A DNA stretch of 35,687 nucleotides, taken from positions 1 through 35,687 of IMG/VR virus record IMGVR_UViG_3300015242_000033, one strand, 5' to 3'. How positions within the stretch are numbered: the stretch's first letter is position 1; every line of letters starts with the position of its first letter. The notes under the pieces were generated by a model, which had not been told where the DNA came from, ran no database searches, and worked only from the letters and a program-made list of their open reading frames with translations. A program made the position numbers and the translations under genes. This DNA comes from a virus. Shown one piece after another: positions 27,689 to 32,966 of this stretch.

Positions 27689-27873
27689 CAGTACCGCTCA
27701 TCCTTCAGCCGAAACGTCCCATAATCTATCTTCGGCCCAGGCATCGAATCCAGCTTGAACCGCTTCTCCTGGCAACTCTGACAGTTGCAAAACTGCCAGC
27801 GGCTCTCCGCTATATGAATCTCCAGCGGCCTGTACTCCAGGCACTTCACTCTAGGATTCTGGTATACATTCAT
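27688..27873 (-). CDS. Small CxCxxC protein (61 aa)
   Basis: The ATG at 27873 overlaps the upstream TGA as ATGA; the frame reaches 27918 but that would overlap the ribbon-helix-helix gene. The product (MNVYQNPRVKCLEYRPLEIH) carries FCNCQSC (C29, C31, C34), a likely metal-binding cluster, and ends PGPKIDYGTFRLKDERY. The upstream protein ends in the same CxCxxC pattern, so the two may share a metal or interact. No known family. Confidence 0.55.
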   Translation of the reverse strand: MNVYQNPRVKCLEYRPLEIHIAESRWQFCNCQSCQEKRFKLDSMPGPKIDYGTFRLKDERY

Positions 27874-28142
27874 TTCAATCCCGCCTCTCTCGCAAAAGCG
27901 CATACTCCACACTGACAACTCCTAGAATGTTCCTGATACGCTGGCCTACCCCAAAAATTAGCAGGTTCTGGTGCTACCTTCCCAATCTTATCGGTAATCG
28001 GCGTTGCATCTACAACCGTTGGTTCTTCAAATAGCATCCGCCTAGCCGTCTCCGATACCGCTTCCCCTGCCTCATCCGCCTTCTTCTTCATTAATTCGTA
28101 CTGCTCGTCCGTAAGACGAATTTGTAATACATGGGGCTTCAT
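27870..28142 (-). CDS. Ribbon-helix-helix DNA-binding protein with C-terminal Cys motif (90 aa)
   Basis: The frame runs to 28202, but the start is taken at ATG 28142, where the ribbon-helix-helix begins (HVLQIRLTDEQYELMKKKAD, residues 4-23, then EAVSETARRMLF at 27-38). This is the Arc/MetJ/CopG-type DNA-binding fold of small repressors. The C-terminus adds SCQCGVC (C76, C78, C81), possibly metal-binding. Palindromic sites lie at 28121-28133 and 28162-28174, at and just before the start, so autoregulation is likely. It overlaps the next gene by ATGA. Confidence 0.65.
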   Translation of the reverse strand: MKPHVLQIRLTDEQYELMKKKADEAGEAVSETARRMLFEEPTVVDATPITDKIGKVAPEPANFWGRPAYQEHSRSCQCGVCAFAREAGLK

Positions 28143-28174
28143 ACCACCACTTCTACCTCGTTTTGTATTACAAA
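28121..28174. promoter_or_regulatory. Paired palindromic sites at the ribbon-helix-helix gene start (candidate operator)
   Basis: TTTGTATTACAAA at 28162-28174 is a perfect 13-base palindrome (6-1-6) about 20 bases upstream of the ATG. A second near-copy, TTTGTAATACATG at 28121-28133, lies just inside the gene about 41 bases away. Ribbon-helix-helix repressors often bind pairs of such sites near their own promoter. The sequence symmetry is seen; binding is inferred. Confidence 0.45.
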
Positions 28175-28248
28175 GCAAGCGGGAAAAATAAAAAATCAGC
28201 AAGTGACATGAGTGGTTTAACAGCCCTCCGCGCCAGATGGAACCAGCT

Positions 28249-28386
28249 TCAATTCTCCCTTACCCCCGGCACCCTACGCCCCTCATTTATATAGCGTTTA
28301 AACGCGCTGGCAGGCAATATGAGCGTACATCGGCGCTGTCTGGTAGGGAAATAGCCTAGGGCTTGGCTGCGTCCTATAAGGTCCAT
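28249..28386 (-). CDS. Possible small gene in the 28.2-28.4 kb gap (45 aa)
   Basis: The minus strand is open from an ATG at 28407 to TGA at 28249. The internal ATG at 28386 is preferred because AGGT lies seven bases upstream. The product (MDLIGRSQALGYFPTRQRRC, then LILPASAFKRYINEGRRVPG) is basic and looks protein-like, with a helix resembling DNA-binding small proteins. It would fill most of a 312-base gap in an otherwise packed block. Evidence is codon-level only, so this is tentative. Confidence 0.4.
   Translation of the reverse strand: MDLIGRSQALGYFPTRQRRCTLILPASAFKRYINEGRRVPGVREN
28294..28305. repeat. 12-base perfect palindrome GCGTTTAAACGC
   Basis: GCGTTTAAACGC is a perfect palindrome lying in the gap between the HTH gene and the ribbon-helix-helix gene (inside the tentative 45-residue gene). 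It may be a second operator or may be chance. No other copy was noticed. Confidence 0.35.
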
Positions 28387-28454
28387 TATGACTACCTGCT
28401 TACTCATGGAATCAACGACTTACAAGTTAACGCTTGGATTTTGCTGCTGAACCG

Positions 28455-28958
28455 CTATTTAGTTGTGGTGTTGACGGGCAGAACTTCGGCTGTTTCTGGC
28501 AGGGCTTTTGCCTCTATAGGCATATTGTTAACTAGCACTTTTGCTCTGGGAATCGCCACGTTTACTTGCACATTTTGCGTGAAATTCCGGCTTCCTGATT
28601 CTTCGACAAACACAGTTTTATCAAGCACATACATCGCTGCCTTGAGGTTCTTCTTGCCTACATGATGTGCTACTGTTTCCACTGACTCGAAGGCGAGAGA
28701 ATTCACGCCAAACTTCGCGCCGTCGGAAACAAACTTCTCGAACTCACATTCCTTGAGGATTGCAGCAACGGTGTTGTTTGTGATTGAGAGTTCGCGTGCG
28801 ATTCGAGCTTTTGATTGGCCTTTAGAATAGCGGAGTACACATTCCATCTTTAAGCTGATTGGCTTGATGGACCTAGAGATTTTACGCTGGATAAAGCTTT
28901 CTTGGATGATTTGCTCGGGGATAGCGCTGGGATCGAGTTCTAGGCTATTGCTGGCCAT
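28455..28958 (-). CDS. Helix-turn-helix protein, candidate small terminase or regulator (167 aa)
   Basis: The frame has ATGs at 28979 and 28958; neither has a strong ribosome-binding site. The later one (MASNSLELDPSAIPEQIIQE) is chosen because it overlaps the upstream gene less. Residues about 37-75 (RYSKGQSKARIARELSITNN, then TVAAILKECEFEKF) are a helix-turn-helix. The C-terminal part (NFTQNVQVNVAIPRAKVLV) is strand-rich. Position at the head of the block that leads to terL, and this HTH-plus-tail layout, suit a small terminase, but a transcription factor is equally possible. Confidence 0.55.
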   Translation of the reverse strand: MASNSLELDPSAIPEQIIQESFIQRKISRSIKPISLKMECVLRYSKGQSKARIARELSITNNTVAAILKECEFEKFVSDGAKFGVNSLAFESVETVAHHVGKKNLKAAMYVLDKTVFVEESGSRNFTQNVQVNVAIPRAKVLVNNMPIEAKALPETAEVLPVNTTTK

Positions 28959-29184
28959 GTTTTGCTCGCTCGTAAACATCGATGGCTTCGCTTAAAGACT
29001 GCCCTTTTATGCGTCTAATTGGGATTATCGTTGCTCCGACAAGTGCTGATGGGCCTTGTACTTGCGCCAAGTTAACTATATCGACTTGCTCTGCGTCTGC
29101 GAAAATAATGTATTGCTTGGCAGGGTCCAGCTCCACCAACATCAGCGATTCGACATCACAAAGCGTTGTTTTAGCTCTGGCCAT
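28945..29184 (-). CDS. Small unknown protein (79 aa)
   Basis: A 79-residue protein (MARAKTTLCDVESLMLVELD, then KQYIIFADAEQVDIVNLAQV) with alternating strands and a helical, basic C-terminus. No recognised family. It overlaps the gene upstream by 14 bases and the HTH gene downstream by 14 bases, so it belongs to the same transcript. Confidence 0.5.
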   Translation of the reverse strand: MARAKTTLCDVESLMLVELDPAKQYIIFADAEQVDIVNLAQVQGPSALVGATIIPIRRIKGQSLSEAIDVYERAKHGQQ

Positions 29185-29377
29185 GCTGCCTCGCGTACCA
29201 ATTTGCTTCTGCTCGCGCTATGTTCGGGTTTTGCTGCCAGTAGGCTTGGCCAGGATAATCCTGGAATGGCAACGTATAGCTGTGCTGGCCGCTATGTCCT
29301 TTGGTATCATTGCAAAACAAGGATTGCTCGTCAGGAACGCTGTCGGCCATCATTTTGACGTTGCAAAGCTCGCCCAT
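29171..29377 (-). CDS. Small polar protein (68 aa)
   Basis: The ATG at 29377 has GGTGGAG upstream with good spacing, so it is preferred to the GTG at 29389. The product (MGELCNVKMMADSVPDEQSL, then YTLPFQDYPGQAYWQQNPNI) is polar and Gln/Tyr-rich. No family is recognised. It starts 3 bases after the stop of the upstream gene and overlaps the next gene by 14 bases. Confidence 0.5.
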   Translation of the reverse strand: MGELCNVKMMADSVPDEQSLFCNDTKGHSGQHSYTLPFQDYPGQAYWQQNPNIARAEANWYARQHGQS

Positions 29378-29379
29378 GC

Positions 29380-29562
29380 TCAACTCCACCTGTGAGCGTG
29401 ATAATAGGCAATTGCCTTGCTAAGTGATTCAATTGCTTGCTCGAAGGAGCTGTGACGCTCGTAAGTCGTGCCTGGCAATACTTGCAGCGGATTCCAGCTT
29501 GGCCGTATTAACAACCAATCGCCTGTTTGCTGGTTTTTGCAGATTCTGGCCATGCTCCGCAT
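29380..29562 (-). CDS. First gene of the leftward block, small unknown protein (60 aa)
   Basis: The product (MRSMARICKNQQTGDWLLIR, then TYERHSSFEQAIESLSKAIA) has a strand-turn-strand start and a C-terminal helix ending in AYYHAHRWS, which is protein-like. A start three codons later is possible. A rival frame at 29429-29617 overlaps it heavily and looks less like protein, so it was left out. It lies next to the divergent intergenic region. Confidence 0.5.
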   Translation of the reverse strand: MRSMARICKNQQTGDWLLIRPSWNPLQVLPGTTYERHSSFEQAIESLSKAIAYYHAHRWS

Positions 29563-29670
29563 CGTAACACTCTTGCTGGCCAGTTACAAGGGTTATTTGC
29601 TGCTGGTGGCCACACAATCGCTCCTCGCTCGACGATTTCCACAGGGTCTAGTACGAAGTATTTTGCTATG

Positions 29671-29698
29671 CAACGTATTATTCGCTTGACAACGTATT
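29671..29698 (+). repeat. Direct repeat CAACGTATT x2 overlapping the promoter
   Basis: CAACGTATT occurs at 29671-29679 and again at 29690-29698, with starts 19 bases apart (about two helical turns). The second copy overlaps the -35 hexamer. This is a plausible operator for a regulator of the rightward operon. Confidence 0.4.
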
Positions 29699-29714
29699 TG
29701 CCGTTTGCTATTGT
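29686..29714 (+). promoter_or_regulatory. Sigma70-like promoter of the rightward operon
   Basis: A -35 hexamer TTGACA (29686-29691), a 17-base spacer, and -10 TATTGT (29709-29714) preceded by TGC (extended -10) lie in the divergent gap. The first gene's AAGGAG (29724-29729) and ATG (29737) follow at ordinary distance. The remaining intergenic bases (29563-29670) show no other clear gene; a weaker leftward promoter may overlap here. Confidence 0.6.
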
Positions 29715-29736
29715 GCTCTGTGTAAGGAGAAACCAA

Positions 29737-29922
29737 ATGGAAAACCCAAAGGTAATTCTAGCTCACGCCACTGCCTACTGTGATGAACAATGGGGTATTG
29801 CTGAGAACGACCCCGAAAATCGGTTGACGCCAGAGCAACGTAAACAGGAAAGCCAAATCTGGCAGACTGCTGCTAGCATACTTGATTCTCTTGCGCAGGC
29901 CAGTGAGTTGCCACAGCCATGA
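29737..29922 (+). CDS. First gene of the rightward operon, small helical protein (61 aa)
   Basis: The ATG at 29737 has AAGGAG seven bases upstream and lies 23 bases after the -10. The product (MENPKVILAHATAYCDEQWG, then RLTPEQRKQESQIWQTAASI) is helical and acidic and ends in LAQASELPQP, a loose relative of the C-terminal tails seen on later genes. No family is recognised. It is coupled by ATGA to the next gene. Confidence 0.6.
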   Translation: MENPKVILAHATAYCDEQWGIAENDPENRLTPEQRKQESQIWQTAASILDSLAQASELPQP

Positions 29923-30245
29923 AACACGATACAAAAGGTGCTGACAGATTCAGGGTTTGCTACCTGGATAATCACGAGGAGCGGAAAGAAATGTTCGTGT
30001 ACGCTACAACGCTCAAGCAGGCCTTCATTAATGCCAAAGAATTGCTCAACTCCAAATTCGGCCAGAATTACCTCATAACAGATTGCCGCTTAGCTCCTGA
30101 TTTACCGATGCCCAGCCAAGAACAGGAAAATAATTATGTTGCATGGTGTCGGTTTTCTGCCCAATCTATCCAAACCTGCGATTCTGATGCTCCTGGGGCA
30201 TTTAAGGTCTACCGCTGGCCATTAGCCCCTAAGGAGCCAAAGTAA
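29919..30245 (+). CDS. Unknown protein (108 aa)
   Basis: A 108-residue protein starting MKHDTKGADRFRVCYLDNHE with strand-helix spacing (KEMFVYATTLKQAFINAKEL) and a Trp/Tyr-containing C-terminus (VAWCRFSAQSIQ). Its fold may be a small alpha-beta domain, but I do not recognise a family. Coupled by ATGA to the first gene and TAATG to the next. Confidence 0.55.
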   Translation: MKHDTKGADRFRVCYLDNHEERKEMFVYATTLKQAFINAKELLNSKFGQNYLITDCRLAPDLPMPSQEQENNYVAWCRFSAQSIQTCDSDAPGAFKVYRWPLAPKEPK

Positions 30246-30400
30246 TGGGCGCTCTTAAGTCTCCGGTTTGCTCGCAAGGCCATAAACTCAGCCCAACTAC
30301 CACATTCAAAAGGGCTAATGGCCAGCGGGAATGTAAGATTTGCTCGATGGCTCGCTCGAAAGCTTGGCGAGAGTCCCGCAAAGAACCAGCCAAAGCCTAG
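30245..30400 (+). CDS. Small zinc-finger protein like the HNH-associated finger (51 aa)
   Basis: Start ATG 30245 (TAATG with the upstream stop), stop 30398-30400. The product carries CSQGHKLSPTTTFKRANGQR then ECKICSMARSKAW (C9, G11-H12, C30, C33), the CxxGH...CxxC finger that many phage HNH endonucleases carry at an end. Here it stands alone, without an HNH motif. It ends in SRKEPAKA, shared with the gene at 31210-31347, and is followed by junction repeat B1. A nucleic-acid-binding accessory or an HNH remnant is likely. Confidence 0.6.
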   Translation: MGALKSPVCSQGHKLSPTTTFKRANGQRECKICSMARSKAWRESRKEPAKA

Positions 30401-30426
30401 CCCTTATAAGGAGGGATTTGCCCATG
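30377..30426 (+). repeat. Junction repeat B, copy 1
   Basis: About 50 bases spanning the end of the zinc-finger gene (encoding RKEPAKA and stop), a CTTATAAGGAGG ribosome-binding site, and the ATG of the next gene. It matches copy 2 at 31324-31372 with one single-base gap and one mismatch. Confidence 0.75.
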
Positions 30427-30903
30427 CTCGATAAGCTGCAACTCATTGATTGGTCAGAACGTTATCCAGAAGAATCTGCGCTAGAAATAGCTATCCGCCA
30501 ATCAACCGTTTGTCCTTGCGGTAAGCCAAAACAGATTGGTGAGCCAACTTGCGGCCATGTTATTGGCCTTCGCTCGCATGATGAGACGCCACAATGCTGT
30601 TGCAATGCCTCATGGTTGGATTTGAATATTGATGATTGCCCAATTCATGGGCTAAATGGAAAGAGAGAAAAGTTAGTGACCAAAAAGCAGAGATTGAATG
30701 TAGCTCAAAAGACTCTAGCGTTTGCTGCTGAACATTGGCCTATCGGGGAACTGGGGCAATTTACAAATTTCCGTTGCTCTTGTGGAGCTGTTTTGCAGGG
30801 CGTTACGCAATATACCAGAATCATTTCGTGGAAAGAACATATCCGCAATCTAAATATACAGCAGGCCAGCGAATCCACCACAGGCCAAAAAGGTGAAAAA
30901 TGA
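30424..30903 (+). CDS. Cys/His-rich protein, two candidate metal sites (159 aa)
   Basis: The frame opens further upstream (30340), but the start is ATG 30424 with TAAGGAGG just before it (junction repeat B1). The product (MLDKLQLIDWSERYPEESAL) has CPCGKP (30-35), CGH (43-45), CCC (58-60) and DCPIH (71-75). A second module has EHWP and CSCG (118-121) followed by ISWKEHI, a small HxxxxxxCxCGxxxxxWxxH pattern common in phage proteins. It ends with the tail QQASESTTGQKGEK. Zinc-binding is likely; the role is unknown. Confidence 0.6.
   Translation: MLDKLQLIDWSERYPEESALEIAIRQSTVCPCGKPKQIGEPTCGHVIGLRSHDETPQCCCNASWLDLNIDDCPIHGLNGKREKLVTKKQRLNVAQKTLAFAAEHWPIGELGQFTNFRCSCGAVLQGVTQYTRIISWKEHIRNLNIQQASESTTGQKGEK
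30859..30903 (+). repeat. Junction repeat A, copy 1
   Basis: Forty-five bases encoding the tail QQASESTTGQKGEK and ending in AAAAAGGTGAAAAATGA, which carries a ribosome-binding site and the ATGA start of the next gene. The first 32 bases are identical to copy 2 (31169-31200); copy 3 matches at 39 of 45 positions. Confidence 0.75.
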
Positions 30904-30989
30904 CTAATAGATTCAATGAGTTAATGAAAATTTTGCTGGTGCTAGCAGCTTTGGTTATTTGCTTTCTAATCGAAAGAAGTCTGCCATGA
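30900..30989 (+). CDS. Tiny membrane peptide (29 aa)
   Basis: ATG at 30900 overlaps the upstream TGA (ATGA) and is preceded by AAGGTG. The product (MTNRFNELMKILLVLAALVI, then CFLIERSLP) has a short basic start, one transmembrane helix and a charged end. It ends at TGA 30989, overlapping the next ATG. A holin-like or regulatory membrane peptide is possible. Supported by coupling and clear topology. Confidence 0.55.
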   Translation: MTNRFNELMKILLVLAALVICFLIERSLP

Positions 30990-31213
30990 CGAACATCCAC
31001 GATAGGCCGCTCGCCGTTGACGGTCTTACTTCATACAGATACAAGGGGCGTTATGGCTGGATTATGATTGGCGCAAAAAATGAGGCTGATGCGCTCCGCG
31101 AAGCTGCACGAAATACGACCGAGCCTATCCACATCTTGAATCTACAGGTTTGGAATGGTCGAAACTACCAGCAGGCCAGCGAATCCACCACAGGCCAAAA
31201 GGCTGTGAAATGA
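30986..31213 (+). CDS. Small unknown protein with repeated C-terminal tail (75 aa)
   Basis: The start is ATG 30986, overlapping the upstream stop by ATGA. The product (MTNIHDRPLAVDGLTSYRYK, then GWIMIGAKNEADALREAAR) looks like a small beta-alpha domain and ends in the shared tail QQASESTTGQKAVK. No family is recognised. It is coupled by ATGA to the next gene. Confidence 0.55.
   Translation: MTNIHDRPLAVDGLTSYRYKGRYGWIMIGAKNEADALREAARNTTEPIHILNLQVWNGRNYQQASESTTGQKAVK
31169..31213 (+). repeat. Junction repeat A, copy 2
   Basis: Encodes the tail QQASESTTGQKAVK and the ATGA overlap. The first 32 bases are identical to copy 1; the last 13 differ but keep an AAAGG-like ribosome-binding site. Confidence 0.75.
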
Positions 31214-31347
31214 GTGATTGGATTGCATATATTGAACCTCTCGGCTATGTAGAATCTATTTGCAGCTTTGACTGGCGAAGCTCTCACCGATCAAGATTTA
31301 GAACGAATTGTGGACTAGCCACGCGCAAAGAACCAGCCAAAGCCTAG
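31210..31347 (+). CDS. Possibly chimeric short protein ending in repeat B (45 aa)
   Basis: Starts MSDWIAYIEPLGYVESICSF at the ATGA overlap and ends in GLATRKEPAKA. In the +1 frame the same bases read AALTGEALTDQDLERIVD then a stop, which looks like the tail of a real protein. The gene may therefore have suffered a frameshift or been fused to the repeat-B end by recombination. If so, the present 45-residue product may not be functional. Confidence 0.45.
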   Translation: MSDWIAYIEPLGYVESICSFDWRSSHRSRFRTNCGLATRKEPAKA

Positions 31348-31372
31348 CTCTTATAAGGAGGATTTGCCCATG
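31324..31372 (+). repeat. Junction repeat B, copy 2
   Basis: Near-identical to 30377-30426: it encodes RKEPAKA and stop, then CTTATAAGGAGG and the next ATG, with one G fewer and one C/T difference. Confidence 0.75.
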
Positions 31373-31615
31373 AAAATGACGATTGGCAATATCAAGCGGG
31401 AACTCAGGACGGTAGCGCCGATGATTGCCCCGCAATCCGCTGGCCTTTGGGGAGATATGGTGTGCACGACCCTTCAAAACATTGAACTCGGCTGGAATGG
31501 CGGGCACCGCATGAGCGAGGGCGTTTTCAATCAAATGCATGAATATGGCATGGACAAAGTTGCACACGCCGCAGACCGCAGAGAAGCATTGCGTCAACGA
31601 CAGGCCAGCAAATGA
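31370..31615 (+). CDS. Small basic protein (81 aa)
   Basis: ATG at 31370 with AAGGAGG (part of repeat B2) about eight bases upstream. The product (MKMTIGNIKRELRTVAPMIA, then LQNIELGWNGGHRMSEGVF) is helical and ends in RQRQASK, a short relative of the repeat-A tail. No family is recognised. ATGA overlap with the next gene. Confidence 0.55.
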   Translation: MKMTIGNIKRELRTVAPMIAPQSAGLWGDMVCTTLQNIELGWNGGHRMSEGVFNQMHEYGMDKVAHAADRREALRQRQASK

Positions 31616-31845
31616 CGCGCTATCCACGAACAGATTTGCCGGCAGTAAAAGGCGACCCGTATATCTCTGTGAAAATATCGGTGAGTGATGACAGTTTTGA
31701 GTCTACATTCTCGATTCCAGTGACCGCCACGCCAGAGCAAATCAATTCCTTCACGAAGTCTTGGCTAGGTACGTTAGCAGAAGTCATTAAGTTCCCTAGC
31801 CAGCTGGCTAGGGAATCCCCCACAGGCCAAAAAGGTGCGAAATGA
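31612..31845 (+). CDS. Small unknown protein with repeat-A tail (77 aa)
   Basis: Starts MTRYPRTDLPAVKGDPYISV with ATGA coupling. The middle (VSDDSFESTFSIPVTATPEQ) is strand-rich, and the end is SQLARESPTGQKGAK, the third member of the shared tail family. No known family. Coupled by ATGA to the next gene. Confidence 0.55.
   Translation: MTRYPRTDLPAVKGDPYISVKISVSDDSFESTFSIPVTATPEQINSFTKSWLGTLAEVIKFPSQLARESPTGQKGAK
31801..31845 (+). repeat. Junction repeat A, copy 3
   Basis: Matches copy 1 at 39 of 45 positions, encodes the tail QLARESPTGQKGAK and the ATGA overlap with the next gene. The positions that differ keep the reading frame and ribosome-binding site. Confidence 0.7.
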
Positions 31846-32087
31846 GCCATGAAGATAGATTAGGTCATATCGTGACGCAGGCGGATATTGAAGCGGCGCT
31901 GGAAATTAAAGATGGCCTTAGGTATTTGCTGAATCGTATCGCGGCACTGGACGACAAATGGAAGCAGAGAGCGAAGAAGTTCCGGCGAGTTGGTTCACCT
32001 CATGCGGCGGCAGTAGTTGATGATTGCGTGCGAGATTTGCGGCGAGCGTTTCTAGAAGCGTTCCCAGCCAAGGAGGACTTTACCTGA
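31842..32087 (+). CDS. Small charged helical protein (81 aa)
   Basis: Starts MSHEDRLGHIVTQADIEAAL and continues with RYLLNRIAALDDKWKQRAKK, helical and rich in Arg, Lys, Glu and Asp, ending AFLEAFPAKEDFT. It may be a coiled-coil or nucleic-acid-binding protein. No family is recognised. ATGA with the upstream gene, TGATG with a possible 15-residue peptide downstream. Confidence 0.55.
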   Translation: MSHEDRLGHIVTQADIEAALEIKDGLRYLLNRIAALDDKWKQRAKKFRRVGSPHAAAVVDDCVRDLRRAFLEAFPAKEDFT

Positions 32088-32134
32088 TGAGCAGGCATGT
32101 TGCTGGCTGGCTGTTCGATAGAAAGGAAAATTAG
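32087..32134 (+). CDS. Possible 15-residue peptide
   Basis: ATG at 32087 (TGATG overlap) with AAGGAGG about ten bases upstream encodes MSRHVAGWLFDRKEN and then stops. It could be a real micropeptide, a leader, or the start of a degraded gene. Evidence is the ribosome-binding site and coupling only. Confidence 0.25.
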   Translation: MSRHVAGWLFDRKEN

Positions 32135-32167
32135 TTATGACTGAATACGAACAATATTGTCTCGGCT

Positions 32168-32638
32168 GTGCTGGGCATCTTAGCGCTTCTCGGGATGGAC
32201 TGGAAACTTGTACAAGGCAGGATTCCCGTGATTAGCCACCCTCGCGAACTGTGCGTACTAGCGCTCATACTTGGAAGTCTCACAATGTCAGGCATCGGCT
32301 GGTACAAGTTGCATCACTATGACGCGCTACACTTCCAATCCCTTAAGAAGGAAATTGTTTACGGAAAGACGTTCCGAAACGAAAAGGTGGAACTTGATGG
32401 GAAGTCATTTCAAAAATGTACGTTTACAAACGTGACATTTGTGTTTCACGGCCTAGCTCCATTTGACTGTGAAAATTGCCTAATTAATGGCTCCCGCTGG
32501 GTAGAAAGCGATAGTGATTCGGTTGCTGGCGCGTGGCTGCTGATGAAGTATATGGATTTTGTAAAACCAGATGCCCCCTTATACAAAAATGATTCTGGCG
32601 GAAATCCCGCACCTGTTCCTGATACGCCGCATGATTAG
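32168..32638 (+). CDS. Two-helix membrane protein with pentapeptide-like C-domain (156 aa)
   Basis: The chosen GTG start is uncertain. The frame is open from 32141 (reading NTNNIVSAVLGILALLGMDW), but the nearest ATG at 32137 is out of frame by one. Two hydrophobic segments (near the start and ELCVLALILGSLTMSGIGW) predict membrane insertion. The C-terminal part (KVELDGKSFQKCTFTNVTF, then LAPFDCENCLINGSRW) resembles a bacterial domain with an LDGxxFxxCxFxNVxxxxxG pattern. Function is unknown. Confidence 0.55.
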   Translation: MLGILALLGMDWKLVQGRIPVISHPRELCVLALILGSLTMSGIGWYKLHHYDALHFQSLKKEIVYGKTFRNEKVELDGKSFQKCTFTNVTFVFHGLAPFDCENCLINGSRWVESDSDSVAGAWLLMKYMDFVKPDAPLYKNDSGGNPAPVPDTPHD

Positions 32639-32901
32639 GCAGCATCTTGCACTTTGGCTGTTAGGTGTTTGTATTCAAGGTTTGGAGACAGAATTAGCTT
32701 GATGAGCGTATCGCGGAAAAGGAACTGATTCTTGCGGTTATTGAAGCGGAAACACATTTCGTCAAGGTAGGCAGGGAGATGCTTCGCAGAAACTTTATGC
32801 CATGTCCCCACAATGCCGCGCTTGAGCAGGGAACTAAAAAAGAACCAAGATTTCGTCTGCGTCAGCAAGGATGCTTTCATAAAGGCACATTTGGTAGGCA
32901 T
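32635..32901 (-). pseudogene. Degraded IS1595/ISXO2-type transposase C-terminus
   Basis: The minus strand reads SSLLKRGIVGTWHKVSAKHL and PAYLDEMCFRFNNRKNQFLF, then DTLIKLILSPNLEYKHLT, matching the end of ISXO2-like (IS1595-family) DDE transposases (GIESFWSLLKRG, GTYHxxSxKHLxRYxxEFxxRxN). Around 32845-32854 an extra A breaks the frame upstream of this block (DADE on one side, SWFFFSSLLKRG on the other), and no conserved catalytic domain precedes it. It lies antisense within the rightward operon between two phage genes, so it is a remnant of a transposon or captured host DNA. Confidence 0.75.
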
Positions 32902-32966
32902 TGAAATGCTGAGCGAAGGCTCGGATGTTAGGGCAAAAATAGTTAAAGGCTACAAGGAGAATCCCA

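Noticed and set aside
29429-29617. Minus-strand alternative frame at the divergent region (62 residues, TTG start)
   Set aside because: It overlaps the 60-residue gene in another frame, uses a TTG start and looks less protein-like.
30859-31845. Short repeats as a CRISPR array
   Set aside because: Only three copies at irregular distances, inside coding ends, with no uniform spacers.
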